The notes: generated from the letters alone by a model not told the origin. Counted from the first letter of the stretch, positions 52,714 through 62,223 are shown. The stretch: DNA of 64,000 nucleotides from Cupriavidus pauculus (GCF_022179805.1 NZ_BPUO01000007.1:62001-126000), one strand, 5' to 3'. Numbers and translations are program-made.

Positions 52714-54828
52714 GTGTCACCGGATCTCGCCCCCGACGCCGAACTGCTGCCCGCCGCCGCCCTTCCGGCTGAACCCGACGCGGACCCCGCCTACCTGTCG
52801 AAGCTGAATCCGGAGCAACGCGCCGCCGTGGAATACGCGGGCGAGGCGCCGCTGCTGATCATCGCCGGGGCGGGCTCGGGCAAGACCAATACGCTGGCGC
52901 ACCGGGTGGCTCACCTTGTTGTGGGTGGCGCCGATCCGCGCCGCATCCTGCTGCTGACGTTCTCGCGCCGCGCCGCCGCCGAGATGGGCCGCCGCGTGGA
53001 GCGCATTGTCGACCAGGCGCTGGGAATCCAGTTCGGCGCCGGGCGGGCGGCGCTGCAGTGGTCGGGCACCTTCCACGCCATCGGCGCGCGGCTGCTACGC
53101 GAATACGCAGAGACGCTGGGGCTGGCGCCGAGCTTCACGATCAGCGACCGTGGCGACGCCGCCGACCTGATGCACGTGGTGCGCCACGACCTGGGTCTTT
53201 CCGAGCAGACGTCACGCTTTCCGCGCAAGGAAACCTGCCTGGCTATCTATTCGCGCGTGGTCAACACGCAGTTGCCGGTCGAGGTGGTACTCAAGACCCA
53301 GTTCCCGCGCTACGCGATGTGGGCCGACGCGCTCAAGACGCTGTTCGCCGCCTACGTGGAAGCCAAGCAGAAGCAGCAGGTGCTGGACTATGACGACCTG
53401 CTGCTCTACTGGGCGCAGGCCATGACCGAGCCCGCGCTGGCGCAGGACATGGGCGCACGGTTCGACCACGTGCTGGTGGACGAATACCAGGACACCAACG
53501 CGCTGCAGGCGTCGATCCTGCTGGCGCTCAAGCCGCAGGGACGCGGCCTGACCGCGGTGGGCGACGACGCCCAGTCGATCTACGCGTTCCGTGGCGCCAC
53601 GGTGCGCAACATCCTCGACTTCCCCACGCAGTTCGCGCCGTCCGCGCAGCAGGTCACGCTGTCGCAGAACTACCGCTCCACGCAGCCGATCCTGCACGCC
53701 GCCAACGCGGTGATCGGCCTGGCGGCCGAGCGCTTTACCAAGGACCTCTGGTCGCTGCGCGAGTCGGCCGAGAAGCCGGGCGTGGTGGTGGTCAACGATG
53801 AAGCCGACCAGGCGCGATTCGTGGTGGAGCAGGTGCTGGCGCGCCGCGAGGCGGGCCTGGCGCTGATGCAGCAGGCCGTGCTGTTCCGCGCCGCCGACCA
53901 CAGCGCGCAGGTGGAAATCGAGCTGGCCCGGCGCAACATCCCGTTCGTGAAGTTCGGCGGGCTGAAATTTCTGGAATCGACGCATGTGAAGGATGTGATG
54001 GCCGTGGTGCGCTGGCTCGAAAACCCGCGCGACCGCATGGCCGGTTTCCGTACGCTGCAGATGCTGCCTGGCGTGGGGCCCAAGACCGCCGCGCGCGTGC
54101 TGGAAGGGCTGGAAGCAGCCAGGGAGCCGCTGCTGGCTCTGGAAGCCTTCGAGGCGCCGCCCGCCGCCGCGCCCGCCTGGGACGACCTGCTGGCACTGGC
54201 GCGCGCACTGATGGCGCCCACGTCGCCGTGGCCATCGGAATTCGAACAGGTGGTGGCCTGGTACCTGCCGCACCTGGAACGCATGCACGACGATGCCGCC
54301 GCGCGCCAGGCGGACCTGCAGCAGATCGAGCGCATCGCCGCCACCTATGCCTCGCGCGAGCGTTTCCTCACCGAACTGACGCTCGATCCGCCCAGCGCGT
54401 CGAGCGATGAATCCGGCGTGCCGTCGCGCGACGAGGACTACCTGATCCTGTCGACGATCCATTCGGCCAAGGGCCAGGAATGGAAGGCCGTCTACGTGCT
54501 CAACGCCGTGGACGGCTGCATGCCGTCGGACCTGGCCACCGGCACCACCGAGGAAATCGAGGAAGAACGCCGGCTGCTCTACGTGGCAATGACCCGCGCG
54601 CGCGACCACCTGGACGTGATCGTGCCGCAGCGCTTCTACGTGCATAACCAGGTGGGCTTCGGCGACCGCCACGTCTACGCGTCACGCACGCGCTTCCTGC
54701 CCAACCGCGTAATGCCGAATTTCTACAGCCGGTCGTGGCCGCCCGCGCCAATGCCGGGCGAAGGCCAGGCCAAGCCCGCGCTGCCACAGGTGGACCTGGC
54801 CGCGCGCATGCGCAATATGTGGAAGTAA
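52714..54828 (+). CDS. UvrD/Rep-type DNA helicase, SOS-regulated
   Basis: A 704-residue SF1A helicase. Motif I IIAGAGSGKTNTLAHR, Ia LLTFSRRAAAEMGRR, II VDEYQDTN, III VGDDAQSIYAFRGA, IV LSQNYRST, V ILSTIHSAKGQEWKAVYV and VI LLYVAMTRARDHLDV are all present. The start is GTG at 52714: the ATG at 52663 lies inside the LexA box and upstream of the predicted transcript start. Distinct from Rep by the short region between motifs IV and V. Roles in repair or replication-fork rescue are inferred from the LexA box. It is close to the convergent ammonia-lyase gene (16-bp gap). Confidence 0.92.
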   Translation: MSPDLAPDAELLPAAALPAEPDADPAYLSKLNPEQRAAVEYAGEAPLLIIAGAGSGKTNTLAHRVAHLVVGGADPRRILLLTFSRRAAAEMGRRVERIVDQALGIQFGAGRAALQWSGTFHAIGARLLREYAETLGLAPSFTISDRGDAADLMHVVRHDLGLSEQTSRFPRKETCLAIYSRVVNTQLPVEVVLKTQFPRYAMWADALKTLFAAYVEAKQKQQVLDYDDLLLYWAQAMTEPALAQDMGARFDHVLVDEYQDTNALQASILLALKPQGRGLTAVGDDAQSIYAFRGATVRNILDFPTQFAPSAQQVTLSQNYRSTQPILHAANAVIGLAAERFTKDLWSLRESAEKPGVVVVNDEADQARFVVEQVLARREAGLALMQQAVLFRAADHSAQVEIELARRNIPFVKFGGLKFLESTHVKDVMAVVRWLENPRDRMAGFRTLQMLPGVGPKTAARVLEGLEAAREPLLALEAFEAPPAAAPAWDDLLALARALMAPTSPWPSEFEQVVAWYLPHLERMHDDAAARQADLQQIERIAATYASRERFLTELTLDPPSASSDESGVPSRDEDYLILSTIHSAKGQEWKAVYVLNAVDGCMPSDLATGTTEEIEEERRLLYVAMTRARDHLDVIVPQRFYVHNQVGFGDRHVYASRTRFLPNRVMPNFYSRSWPPAPMPGEGQAKPALPQVDLAARMRNMWK

Positions 54829-54844
54829 ATGATGTGGATGTGAG

Positions 54845-56440
54845 TCAGCCCAGCTCCACCCCAGCCTGGCGCACCACGTCCACCAGCGCCCCGTCGCGCA
54901 GCAGCGCCGCCACACATTCGATTTCGTCGGTCATGTAGCGATCCATGTCCAGGAACGGCACGTGTTCGCGCACGAACGCGAACACGGCGCGCCCGGCGGG
55001 CGAGAGGTTCTCCACGGCGCCTGCCAGTTCGGCGGCCTGGCATGCCGCCAGCAGTTCCAGCGCCAGGATGTACTGGTTGTTGTCGATGATGCGGCGCGCG
55101 TTGCGGGCCGAGATCAGTCCCATGCTGACCACGTCCTGGTTGTCTCCATTCGACGGTACGCTCTGGATGCTGGCCGGGCTGCAAATGGTACGGTTCTCGG
55201 CCACCAGCGCCGTGGCCGGATACTGCGCGCCGGCAAACCCGCACGACAGCCCTTCGTTGGCGGCCGCCAGGAACGCCGGCAGCCGGTTGTTCAGGTGCGG
55301 ACTCAGCAGCCGGTTCAGTCGGCGCTCGGCCATCACGCCAAGTTGCGTGGCGGCGATGGCCAGGAAGTCCATCGCAAACGCCACCTGCTGGCCGTGGAAA
55401 TTGCCGCCGTGGAACAGCGCTCCGTCATCAAAGAACAGCGGGTTGTCGTTCGATGAATTGAGTTCGCGCGCCACCACGGTAGCGCAGTGGTCCAGCGTGT
55501 CGCGCACGGCGCCCAGCACCTGCGGGATGCACCGCAGCGTGTACGCCTTCTGGATGAACACGCCGGTGCCGGTGTTTTTCTCGTCGCCGGCGCGTTGCTT
55601 CATCTCGGCGGACAGTGCGTCGTGCCCGGCCATCCGCGTCGACCCCGCCAGCAGCGCGCGCAGGTTGGCGGCGGACTGGACCTGGCCCGGGTGCGGCTTG
55701 GCGATGTCGTGGCCATGCGCCATGAACGCATCGGCCGATGCCGACAGCCCTTCGAGCGCCAGCGCCGCAATCGCCTCGGCCTGCTGCACCTGCGCGCGCA
55801 TCGCGTCGAGCAGCAGGCACGACACGCCGGTCATGGCCGATGTGCCGTTGATCAGCGCGAGCCCTTCCTTGTATGCCAGCGCAATTGGGGCGATGCCGTG
55901 CGCGCGCAGCACATCGGCCGTGGGCGCCGTGCCGCCATCGGCGGTCAGCACCTTGCCTTCGCCAATCAGGGTGATGGCCACGTGTGACAGCGGCGCCAGA
56001 TCGCCACTGGCGCCAAGCGACCCGATCTGCGGCACGGCCGGCGTGATGCCTGCCGCCAGGTAGGCCAGCAGTTGCTCGATTACCACCGGACGCACCGCCG
56101 AATAGCCGCGCGACAGCGCATTGGCACGCGCCACCATCATCGCGCGCACGTCGTCGCGCGGGAACAGCGGCCCCACGCCGGCACAGTGGCTGCGCAGCAG
56201 GTTTTCCTGAAGCGCGCGGCCGTGTTCGATATCGACCCAGTTATGGACGAGTTCGCCGAAGCCCGTGGAAACGCCGTAGATCGGCACGTTGGCGGCGGCC
56301 ACCTGTTCGAAGCGGGCGCGCGCGTCGCGCACCTTGTCGAGGACGGCAGCAGGGACTTGTGCGTGGTGTTGGCCGCGTGCGATGGCGGCGACGGCGGCGG
56401 GGGTCAGGTGGTGGCCGTCGATGTTGGCGGTAGTGGACAT
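54845..56440 (-). CDS. hutH: Aromatic amino acid/histidine ammonia-lyase
   Basis: A 531-residue lyase that removes ammonia from an amino acid using the autocatalytic MIO cofactor. The MIO triad Ala144-Ser145-Gly146 lies in GSLGASGDLAPLSH; the catalytic Tyr55 is in YGVSTGFGEL. The selectivity segment NLLRSHCAGVG (Ser84-His85) has the Ser-His pair of histidine ammonia-lyases in place of the His-Leu or Phe-Leu of tyrosine/phenylalanine enzymes. No other hut gene is present, so substrate is likely histidine but not certain. It follows dctD on the same strand after a palindromic repeat. Confidence 0.85.
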   Translation of the reverse strand: MSTTANIDGHHLTPAAVAAIARGQHHAQVPAAVLDKVRDARARFEQVAAANVPIYGVSTGFGELVHNWVDIEHGRALQENLLRSHCAGVGPLFPRDDVRAMMVARANALSRGYSAVRPVVIEQLLAYLAAGITPAVPQIGSLGASGDLAPLSHVAITLIGEGKVLTADGGTAPTADVLRAHGIAPIALAYKEGLALINGTSAMTGVSCLLLDAMRAQVQQAEAIAALALEGLSASADAFMAHGHDIAKPHPGQVQSAANLRALLAGSTRMAGHDALSAEMKQRAGDEKNTGTGVFIQKAYTLRCIPQVLGAVRDTLDHCATVVARELNSSNDNPLFFDDGALFHGGNFHGQQVAFAMDFLAIAATQLGVMAERRLNRLLSPHLNNRLPAFLAAANEGLSCGFAGAQYPATALVAENRTICSPASIQSVPSNGDNQDVVSMGLISARNARRIIDNNQYILALELLAACQAAELAGAVENLSPAGRAVFAFVREHVPFLDMDRYMTDEIECVAALLRDGALVDVVRQAGVELG

Positions 56441-56469
56441 TGCGTAGGGCGTGGGCGTTGGATGCGCTG

Positions 56470-56523
56470 CCCTCTCCCCCGGCCCCTCTCCCGGAGGGAG
56501 TGGGGCCGGGGGGTGAGAGAGGG
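56470..56523. repeat. CCCTCTCCC-family palindromic repeat, fourth copy
   Basis: A large imperfect hairpin with CCCTCTC...CCCCGGCCCC pairing to GGGGCCGGGG...GAGAGAGGG, in the 137-bp gap between dctD and hutH. Core related to the copies at 6569, 6683 and 29447. Confidence 0.7.
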
Positions 56524-56577
56524 TGCGCTGTTCGGTTCGCCGAGTGTATCGGCCGCCCTGCCCTGCGGATACGGCCG

Positions 56578-57909
56578 TTACAGTCCGTAGCGTTTGATCT
56601 TGTCGTAGAGCGTGGCCTTGCCCACTTGCAGCAGGTCGGCAGTCTGGCTGACGGCGCCGCCGGTGCGAGCCAGCGCATCGGCAATCACGGCGCGCTCGTA
56701 GCGCTCCATCCGTTCGCGCAGCGGGGTTGTCTCGTCGCCACCTTCGGGACGGCCGGGCTGCCCGCCCTCGGGCACGCCCAGCACCAGCCGGTCCGCCGCG
56801 TTGCGCAGTTCGCGCACATTGCCGGGCCACGGGCGCTGCATCAGTTGCTGGCGCTGCACTTCGGCCAGGATCGGCGCGGGACGCTGGTAGCGCACGGCGG
56901 CCACCAGCATGAAGTGCTCGAACAGCGGCACGATGTCTTCGCGGCGCTCGCGCAGCGGCGGCAGCGGAATCGTCACCACGTTGAGCCGGTACAACAGGTC
57001 TTGCCGGAATGCGCCCTGCGCCACCAGGCCCTCCATATCGCCCTTGGCGGCGGCCACGATGCGCACGTCGATCGGCACCGACGCATTCGACCCCAGCCGC
57101 TCCAGCGTGCCTTCCTGCAGCACGCGCAGCAACTTGACCTGCAGTGCCAGCGGCATGCTTTCGATTTCGTCGAGGAACAGCGTGCCGCCGGAGGCGTGCT
57201 CCAGCTTGCCCACGCGCCGCTTTCCGGCACCGGTGAACGCGCCGGCTTCGTGGCCGAACATTTCGGATTCGAAGATTGCCTCGGGCACCGCGCCGCAGTT
57301 CAGCGCGATAAACGGCGCATCGCGCCGCGTGGACAGCGCGTGCAGGCTGCGCGCCACCAGTTCCTTGCCCGTGCCGGTCTCGCCGTTGATCATCACGGGC
57401 ACATCGGTGGCGGCCACGTTGGCGATCAGGTCGCGCACGCGCGCGATGGCTGGCGACCTGCCGATGATGCGCGTGCCGGCGGCGGGGCCGGCCAGTTCGC
57501 GGCGCAGCGCCACGTTTTCCAGTTCCAGCGCGCGCCGCTCCAGCGCCCGGCGCACGGTATCGGTCAGCCGGTCGGCACCGAACGGCTTCTCGATGAAATC
57601 GTAGGCGCCTTCGCGCATCGCCTGCACGGCCATCGTGATATCGCCATGGCCGGTGACCAGGATCACGGGCACGCCCGGTGCCACGTTGCGGCAGTGATGC
57701 AGCAGGTCCAGCCCCGACGCACCGCCCAGCCGCACGTCGGTCACCAGCACGCCCGGAAATTCGGCGATCAGGTGCGGCATGGCGGCCTCGGCCGACGGCA
57801 GCGCCAGCACGGCAAAGCCGGCCAGCTCCAGGCTCTGCGCCGTGGCCTGGCGCACCAGCGGTTCGTCCTCGACAAACAGTACGCGCAGCCCGTCTTGCAT
57901 CGCAATCAT
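56578..57909 (-). CDS. dctD: Sigma54-dependent C4-dicarboxylate response regulator
   Basis: A 443-residue NtrC-family activator. The receiver domain has phospho-acceptor Asp58 (VLVTDVRLGG) and VILVTGHGDITMAV. The AAA+ domain has GETGTGKE, the sigma54-contact loop GAFTGA, and GGTLFLDEIESMPL. A Fis-type HTH ends the protein (GGAVSQTADLLQVGKATLYDKIKRYGL). ATG at 57909 follows AAGGA. It pairs with DctB 13 bp upstream and is expected to act at the sigma54 promoter of dctA. Confidence 0.94.
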   Translation of the reverse strand: MIAMQDGLRVLFVEDEPLVRQATAQSLELAGFAVLALPSAEAAMPHLIAEFPGVLVTDVRLGGASGLDLLHHCRNVAPGVPVILVTGHGDITMAVQAMREGAYDFIEKPFGADRLTDTVRRALERRALELENVALRRELAGPAAGTRIIGRSPAIARVRDLIANVAATDVPVMINGETGTGKELVARSLHALSTRRDAPFIALNCGAVPEAIFESEMFGHEAGAFTGAGKRRVGKLEHASGGTLFLDEIESMPLALQVKLLRVLQEGTLERLGSNASVPIDVRIVAAAKGDMEGLVAQGAFRQDLLYRLNVVTIPLPPLRERREDIVPLFEHFMLVAAVRYQRPAPILAEVQRQQLMQRPWPGNVRELRNAADRLVLGVPEGGQPGRPEGGDETTPLRERMERYERAVIADALARTGGAVSQTADLLQVGKATLYDKIKRYGL

Positions 57910-57922
57910 TTCCCTATCCTTT

Positions 57923-60061
57923 TCACGTCGCCACGGGCTGCCGCGCCCGCCGCAGCGTCACCACGAATTCCGCGCCGCCGCCGTCGGCATTGCCCGCCAC
58001 CAGTTGGCCGCCGAATTCGCGCACGATCGACGTCGAGATGGCCAGCCCCAAACCCAGGCCCTGGCCGATTTCCTTGGTCGTATAGAACGGCTCGAACAGG
58101 CGCGGCAGCGCATCGGCGGCAATGCCGGTGCCATTGTCGCGCACGGCGATGCGCACCTGGTCGGCGGTGGCGCTGACACCAACCTCCACCCGGCCATCGG
58201 CCTTGCCCTCGGCCGCGATGGCGTCCAGCGCATTGCCCACCAGGTTCAGCAGCACCTGCTCCAGCTTCAGTTCGTCGGCCCACACGGACAGGTCGCCATC
58301 CTCTGCATCGAGCCCGCGCACGCGCAGCATCACGGTGCCCAGGCGCGGCGCGATCAGTTGCAGCACGTGGTCCAGCGCGGCGCGCACGCGTACGGCGTTG
58401 CGGCGCTGGCGCGCCTTGCCGGCAAACAGCTTTAGTTGCCCCGTGATCTTGCCCATGCGTTCGGTCAGATCGGCGATGGCTGACAGGTTGCCGGTGGCCG
58501 CATCGAGCTGTCCACGCTCCAGCAGCACGCGCGTATTGTCGGAGAACGTGCGTAGCGCGGCCAGCGGCTGGTTCAGTTCGTGCGTGATGCCCGCCGCCAT
58601 CTGGCCCAGCGCCGCCAGCTTGCTGGCCTGTACCAGTTCGTCCTGCGTCGCGCGCAGCTCGCTCTCGGCGCGCGTGCGCTCGACGACCTCCGCTTCGAGT
58701 TGCTCGTTGATGGCCATCAGGTCGGCCGTGCGCGCTTCCACGCGGCGCTCCAGTTCGTCGTAGGCGGCTTCCAGCAGGCGGCGGCTGTACACCATGTCGC
58801 GCGCACGCTGCCGGCGCTGGCGCAGGTTCACCAGCAGCAGGCAGATGCACGCATAGGCCAGCGCCGCGCCAATGGTGGCGCTGCGCGCGTTGGCCAGCAC
58901 CGGATCGAGCGGCGCCATGACCTGCATGTTCCAGCCGGCGGGGCCCACGGCGCGGCTGATCTCCAGGTAGCGGTCGCCGCTGGCGTCGGCCATGGCGAAA
59001 CGCAGTCCGGACCCATCCACACCATCAGGCGCGCCGTCCGGTTCGCGACGATCGGTGCGCCCCACGCGCACCAGCCGCTGGTTGTCGGCCAAGGTGTTGC
59101 GGGCCAGCCAGCGCATGACCGGCGATGTCAGCGCATGCATCGGCAACGGGGTGACGTCGACGTCGTGGTACTGGCGCGTGCGATGCATCTCAGCCTGCAG
59201 TTCGGGCGGCAGCGGCCGCAGCGTGCGGTACTGCCAGCCCGGCACCGACGACAGGAAGATCACGCCGTGGTCGTCAGACACCATCAGCGGCTCGGCCTGC
59301 CCCGACCCGGCGCGCTGGAACCATTCCAGGTTCAGCTTCACCACGGTCACGCCAATGACCTTGTGGTCGGCCACGATCGGCTGGGCGATGTAGTAGCCCG
59401 GCTCGTCGCTGGTGACGCCAATGGCATAGAAGCGCCCCACCTCGCCGCGCGAGGCGGTCTGGAAATACGGGCGGAAGCGGTAGTCGGTGCCGACGAAGCT
59501 GCCGGGCTCGCCGTGGTTGCTGGCGGCCAGCGCCAGGCCGTTGGCGGCGATCACGTAGGTGGCCGAGGCCCGCGCGCGGCGGTTGACCTCCACCAGGTAG
59601 TCGTTCACGGCGGCAATGCGCGCCGGGTCTTGCGGCGACGCCAGCAGTGCGCGCACCGACGGATGCAGCGACACCAGCGCGGGCAGGAATTCGTAGCGGT
59701 CGAGCGTGGATTCGAGCGTGGAACCGTAGCGGTCTGCCCGCATGGCCGTGGACTGCTGCAACGCAACGATGCCGCGCTGCACCGACAGCAGCCAGGTCAG
59801 CGCGCACAGCGCCAGCAGGCCGGCCAGCAGTGCGATGGCAAAGCCCCACCAGCGCGAGCTGTTCTCCGGCGCATGCACGGCGCCAGGCGCTGCGGGGTCA
59901 TGCACGGCAAGGAAGTCGTCGGAATGGGGCATCGGCGCGCGGGGGAGGTCTCGCGCCGATGATACCCGCTGACTGTCCTGGCCTGCAGCAATGCCAGCGG
60001 GTGTATCGGATGCGGTGCCCGCGACGCCTTCTTCCGGGTCGCCGGACACCTTGCCGGTCAT
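57923..60061 (-). CDS. dctB: C4-dicarboxylate sensor histidine kinase
   Basis: About 712 residues. After a long hydrophilic N-terminus a first membrane span (WWGFAIALLAGLLALCALTWLL) is followed by a double-PAS periplasmic sensor domain (GSTLESTLDRYEFLPALVS, ATYVIAANGLALAASNHGEP, the DctB hallmark), a second span and a coiled coil, then HisKA with the phospho-His in GQMAAGITHELNQPLAALR and the ATPase domain (QVLLNLVGNALDAI, GLGLAISTSIVREFGG). ATG at 60061 lies one base after the dctA stop; an ATG at 59932 gives a more usual short N-terminus. Confidence 0.93.
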   Translation of the reverse strand: MTGKVSGDPEEGVAGTASDTPAGIAAGQDSQRVSSARDLPRAPMPHSDDFLAVHDPAAPGAVHAPENSSRWWGFAIALLAGLLALCALTWLLSVQRGIVALQQSTAMRADRYGSTLESTLDRYEFLPALVSLHPSVRALLASPQDPARIAAVNDYLVEVNRRARASATYVIAANGLALAASNHGEPGSFVGTDYRFRPYFQTASRGEVGRFYAIGVTSDEPGYYIAQPIVADHKVIGVTVVKLNLEWFQRAGSGQAEPLMVSDDHGVIFLSSVPGWQYRTLRPLPPELQAEMHRTRQYHDVDVTPLPMHALTSPVMRWLARNTLADNQRLVRVGRTDRREPDGAPDGVDGSGLRFAMADASGDRYLEISRAVGPAGWNMQVMAPLDPVLANARSATIGAALAYACICLLLVNLRQRRQRARDMVYSRRLLEAAYDELERRVEARTADLMAINEQLEAEVVERTRAESELRATQDELVQASKLAALGQMAAGITHELNQPLAALRTFSDNTRVLLERGQLDAATGNLSAIADLTERMGKITGQLKLFAGKARQRRNAVRVRAALDHVLQLIAPRLGTVMLRVRGLDAEDGDLSVWADELKLEQVLLNLVGNALDAIAAEGKADGRVEVGVSATADQVRIAVRDNGTGIAADALPRLFEPFYTTKEIGQGLGLGLAISTSIVREFGGQLVAGNADGGGAEFVVTLRRARQPVAT

Positions 60062-60062
60062 G

Positions 60063-61352
60063 TCAGCTGACGCTGGCGTCGGCGAGTTCGACGTCGTCAT
60101 TGCCGCCACGCAGCACGCGGTTCAGGCGGGCGCGGTCAAGCTCGCGCTCCCAGGCCGATACCACCACGGTGGCCACGCCGTTGCCGATGATGTTGGTCAG
60201 CGCGCGGCATTCGCTCATGAAGCGGTCGATACCGAGGATCAGCACCATGCCAGCCACCGGAATGGTCGGCACCACGGCTAGCGTGGCGGCAAGCGTGATG
60301 AAGCCCGATCCGGTCACGCCGCTGGCGCCCTTGGACGTCACCATGGCCACGGCCAGGATGGTCAGCTGCTGCAGCAGCGTCAGTTCGATGCCGGTGGCCT
60401 GTGCGATGAATATCACGGCCATCGTCATGTAGATGTTGGTACCGTCCAGGTTGAACGAGTAACCGGTAGGCACCACCAGGCCCACCACCGACTTCGAGCA
60501 GCCCAGCTTTTCCATCTTCTCCATCAGGTGCGGCAGCGCGGCTTCCGACGAACTGGTGCCCAGCACGATCAGCAGTTCTTCCTTGATGTACGCCACGAAG
60601 CGGATGATCGAGAAGCCGGTGAAGCGGGCCACGGTACCCAGCACCACCAGCACGAACACGATGGCGGTGAAGTAGAACGTGCCGATCAGCTTCAGCAGCG
60701 GAATCAGCGAGCCCAGGCCGTACTTGCCGATGGTGAACGCCATGGCGCCGAACGCGCCGATCGGGGCCACCTTGGTGATCACGTGCACGATGTGGAAGAA
60801 CACCTTTGACACCTGGTCCACCATCTCGTGGATGATGCGCGCGCGATCACCCACGATAGCCAGTGCCGAACCGAAGAACAGCGACACCAGCAGGATCTGC
60901 AGGATGTCGCCATTGGCGAACGCGCTGAAGATCGTGTCCGGGATGATGTGCATGAAGAACTCGACCGTGCTCTGGCCGTGCGCCTTCGACACGTATTGCG
61001 AGATCGACTTGGTGTCCAGCGTGGCCGGGTCGATGTTGAAGCCCACACCCGGTTTCAGCACGTGCGACGCGATCAGGCCGATCAGCAGCGCGAACGTCGA
61101 CACGATCTCGAAGTACAGCAGTGCCTTGCCGCCCACGCGGCCCACCTTCTTCATGTCGCGCATGCCGGCGATGCCGGACACCACGGTACAGAAGATGATC
61201 GGGCCGATGATCATCTTGATCAGCTTGATGAACGCATCGCCCAACGGCTTCATTTCCACGCCGGCGGCCGGCGCGAAATGGCCCAGCAGGATGCCGACGG
61301 CAATCGCGAACAGGACCTGCACGTACAGGATCTTGTAGAAGGGTTTCCTCAT
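60063..61352 (-). CDS. dctA: C4-dicarboxylate transporter DctA
   Basis: A 429-residue sodium/proton-coupled symporter for succinate, fumarate and malate (DAACS family). Recognised by [40 protein letters not shown], the HP1 serine-rich hairpin [17 protein letters not shown], and the substrate site [25 protein letters not shown] at 61352 (MRKPFYK) follows GAGGAAG. It has its own sigma54 promoter about 100 bp upstream and is directly followed by dctB, so the permease, sensor and regulator form one unit. Confidence 0.96.
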   Translation of the reverse strand: MRKPFYKILYVQVLFAIAVGILLGHFAPAAGVEMKPLGDAFIKLIKMIIGPIIFCTVVSGIAGMRDMKKVGRVGGKALLYFEIVSTFALLIGLIASHVLKPGVGFNIDPATLDTKSISQYVSKAHGQSTVEFFMHIIPDTIFSAFANGDILQILLVSLFFGSALAIVGDRARIIHEMVDQVSKVFFHIVHVITKVAPIGAFGAMAFTIGKYGLGSLIPLLKLIGTFYFTAIVFVLVVLGTVARFTGFSIIRFVAYIKEELLIVLGTSSSEAALPHLMEKMEKLGCSKSVVGLVVPTGYSFNLDGTNIYMTMAVIFIAQATGIELTLLQQLTILAVAMVTSKGASGVTGSGFITLAATLAVVPTIPVAGMVLILGIDRFMSECRALTNIIGNGVATVVVSAWERELDRARLNRVLRGGNDDVELADASVS

Positions 61353-61455
61353 GATGTCTTCCTCGGTGTTTTGTGACCGGTGCCGGGCGCTCGGAGGGCG
61401 CCCACGTTGCACGCCTGGCCCAAGGCAATGGCGGCGCGTCTGGACGTAACTAATT

Positions 61456-61470
61456 GCAACGGCCGTGCCA
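61456..61470 (-). promoter_or_regulatory. Sigma54 promoter of dctA
   Basis: On the minus strand TGGCACG-GCCG-TTGC, a perfect -24/-12 match. Predicted start near 61445, about 93 nt before the dctA ATG. Confidence 0.87.
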
Positions 61471-61542
61471 CCTGCGTCGGCGGCGCCAAGTCATTGATTT
61501 GCAAGGAAAGGGAGATGCGCGGGCCGCCAGGAAGCTCCGGGT

Positions 61543-61719
61543 TTCCGGAAATCCGGAATGCGCGACTCCGGGAACCCGGACGCTTGCCACGCGGAATGGC
61601 ACCCAAAAAGTGTCGCCAACGCCATCCAGAGGGGTCTTGGTGCCCCCGGACAGCCCGGTCCGGCGCGGCCATACGTAGCCGTTTCCGGATTTCCGGGCAG
61701 CGCCGCCACGCGGAATGGC
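61543..61719 (-). promoter_or_regulatory. Repeated dyads upstream of dctA, candidate DctD enhancer sites
   Basis: Three 12-bp dyads of the form CCGGR-N2-YCCGG: CCGGAAATCCGG (61545-61556), CCGGGAACCCGG (61568-61579) and CCGGATTTCCGG (61685-61696). The first two centres are 23 bp apart, about two helical turns. The second and third are each followed, 6 and 8 bp later, by an identical 15-bp GCCACGCGGAATGGC. They lie about 105, 130 and 245 bp upstream of the start site, where sigma54 activators bind. Confidence 0.6.
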
Positions 61720-61732
61720 GTGCGTGACCACG

Positions 61733-61738
61733 TATAAT
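61733..61738 (+). promoter_or_regulatory. -10 element (TATAAT) upstream of the [2Fe-2S] protein gene
   Basis: A perfect TATAAT 80 bp before the start codon. No clear -35 lies at the right distance; the equivalent position falls in the repeated 15-bp dctA-side element. Confidence 0.45.
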
Positions 61739-61817
61739 TGCGACCTTCCTCGATACCAGCCGCGCCCGGTATCCGCTTGGGCGGACCCACCGGTGCCGTG
61801 CAGTCCGCACCGCCGCC

Positions 61818-62138
61818 ATGAGCAGCTACTACAAACACCACGTCTTCTTCTGCCTGAACGAGCGCGACGACGGCAAAGCCTGCTGTGCCGACCACAATGC
61901 CAAGGGCATGCAGGAATACGCCAAGAAGCGCTGCAAGGAACTGGGCATCGCCGGCGCCGAAGGCCGCGTGCGCATCAACAAGGCCGGCTGCCTGAACCGG
62001 TGTGAACTCGGACCGGTGCTGGTGGTCTACCCCGAGGCCGTCTGGTACACATTCGTCGACCAGCAGGACATCGACGAGATCATCGACAGCCATCTGGTGC
62101 ACGGCAAGCCCGTCGAGCGCCTGATGGTGGACCGCTGA
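61818..62138 (+). CDS. (2Fe-2S) ferredoxin domain protein, thioredoxin-like
   Basis: A 106-residue small protein of the thioredoxin-like [2Fe-2S] ferredoxin type (NuoE-related fold). Cluster ligands are probably Cys12 (VFFCLNERDDGKACC region) and the C-terminal pair in INKAGCLNRCELGPVLVVYPEAVWY. It closes with a DIDEIIDSHLVHGKPVERLM segment conserved in beta-proteobacterial homologues. Its partner is unknown. It is divergent from the dct operon and followed by a short terminator. Confidence 0.88.
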   Translation: MSSYYKHHVFFCLNERDDGKACCADHNAKGMQEYAKKRCKELGIAGAEGRVRINKAGCLNRCELGPVLVVYPEAVWYTFVDQQDIDEIIDSHLVHGKPVERLMVDR

Positions 62139-62160
62139 TAGCAGTACCCGCCGGGCCGCG

Positions 62161-62182
62161 CCGGGTCGATGCCCGGTTTTTT
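62161..62182 (+). terminator. Short intrinsic terminator after the [2Fe-2S] protein gene
   Basis: CCGGG-TCGATG-CCCGG stem followed by six T. The stem is only 5 bp. Confidence 0.5.
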
Positions 62183-62223
62183 GTTGTGCCGCTTCTACCG
62201 CCGTCTTTTCCTGCTTCCTCGCC

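Noticed and set aside
53212..54672. 486-codon open frame antisense to the helicase gene
   Set aside because: No domain; the helicase motifs on the plus strand are complete.
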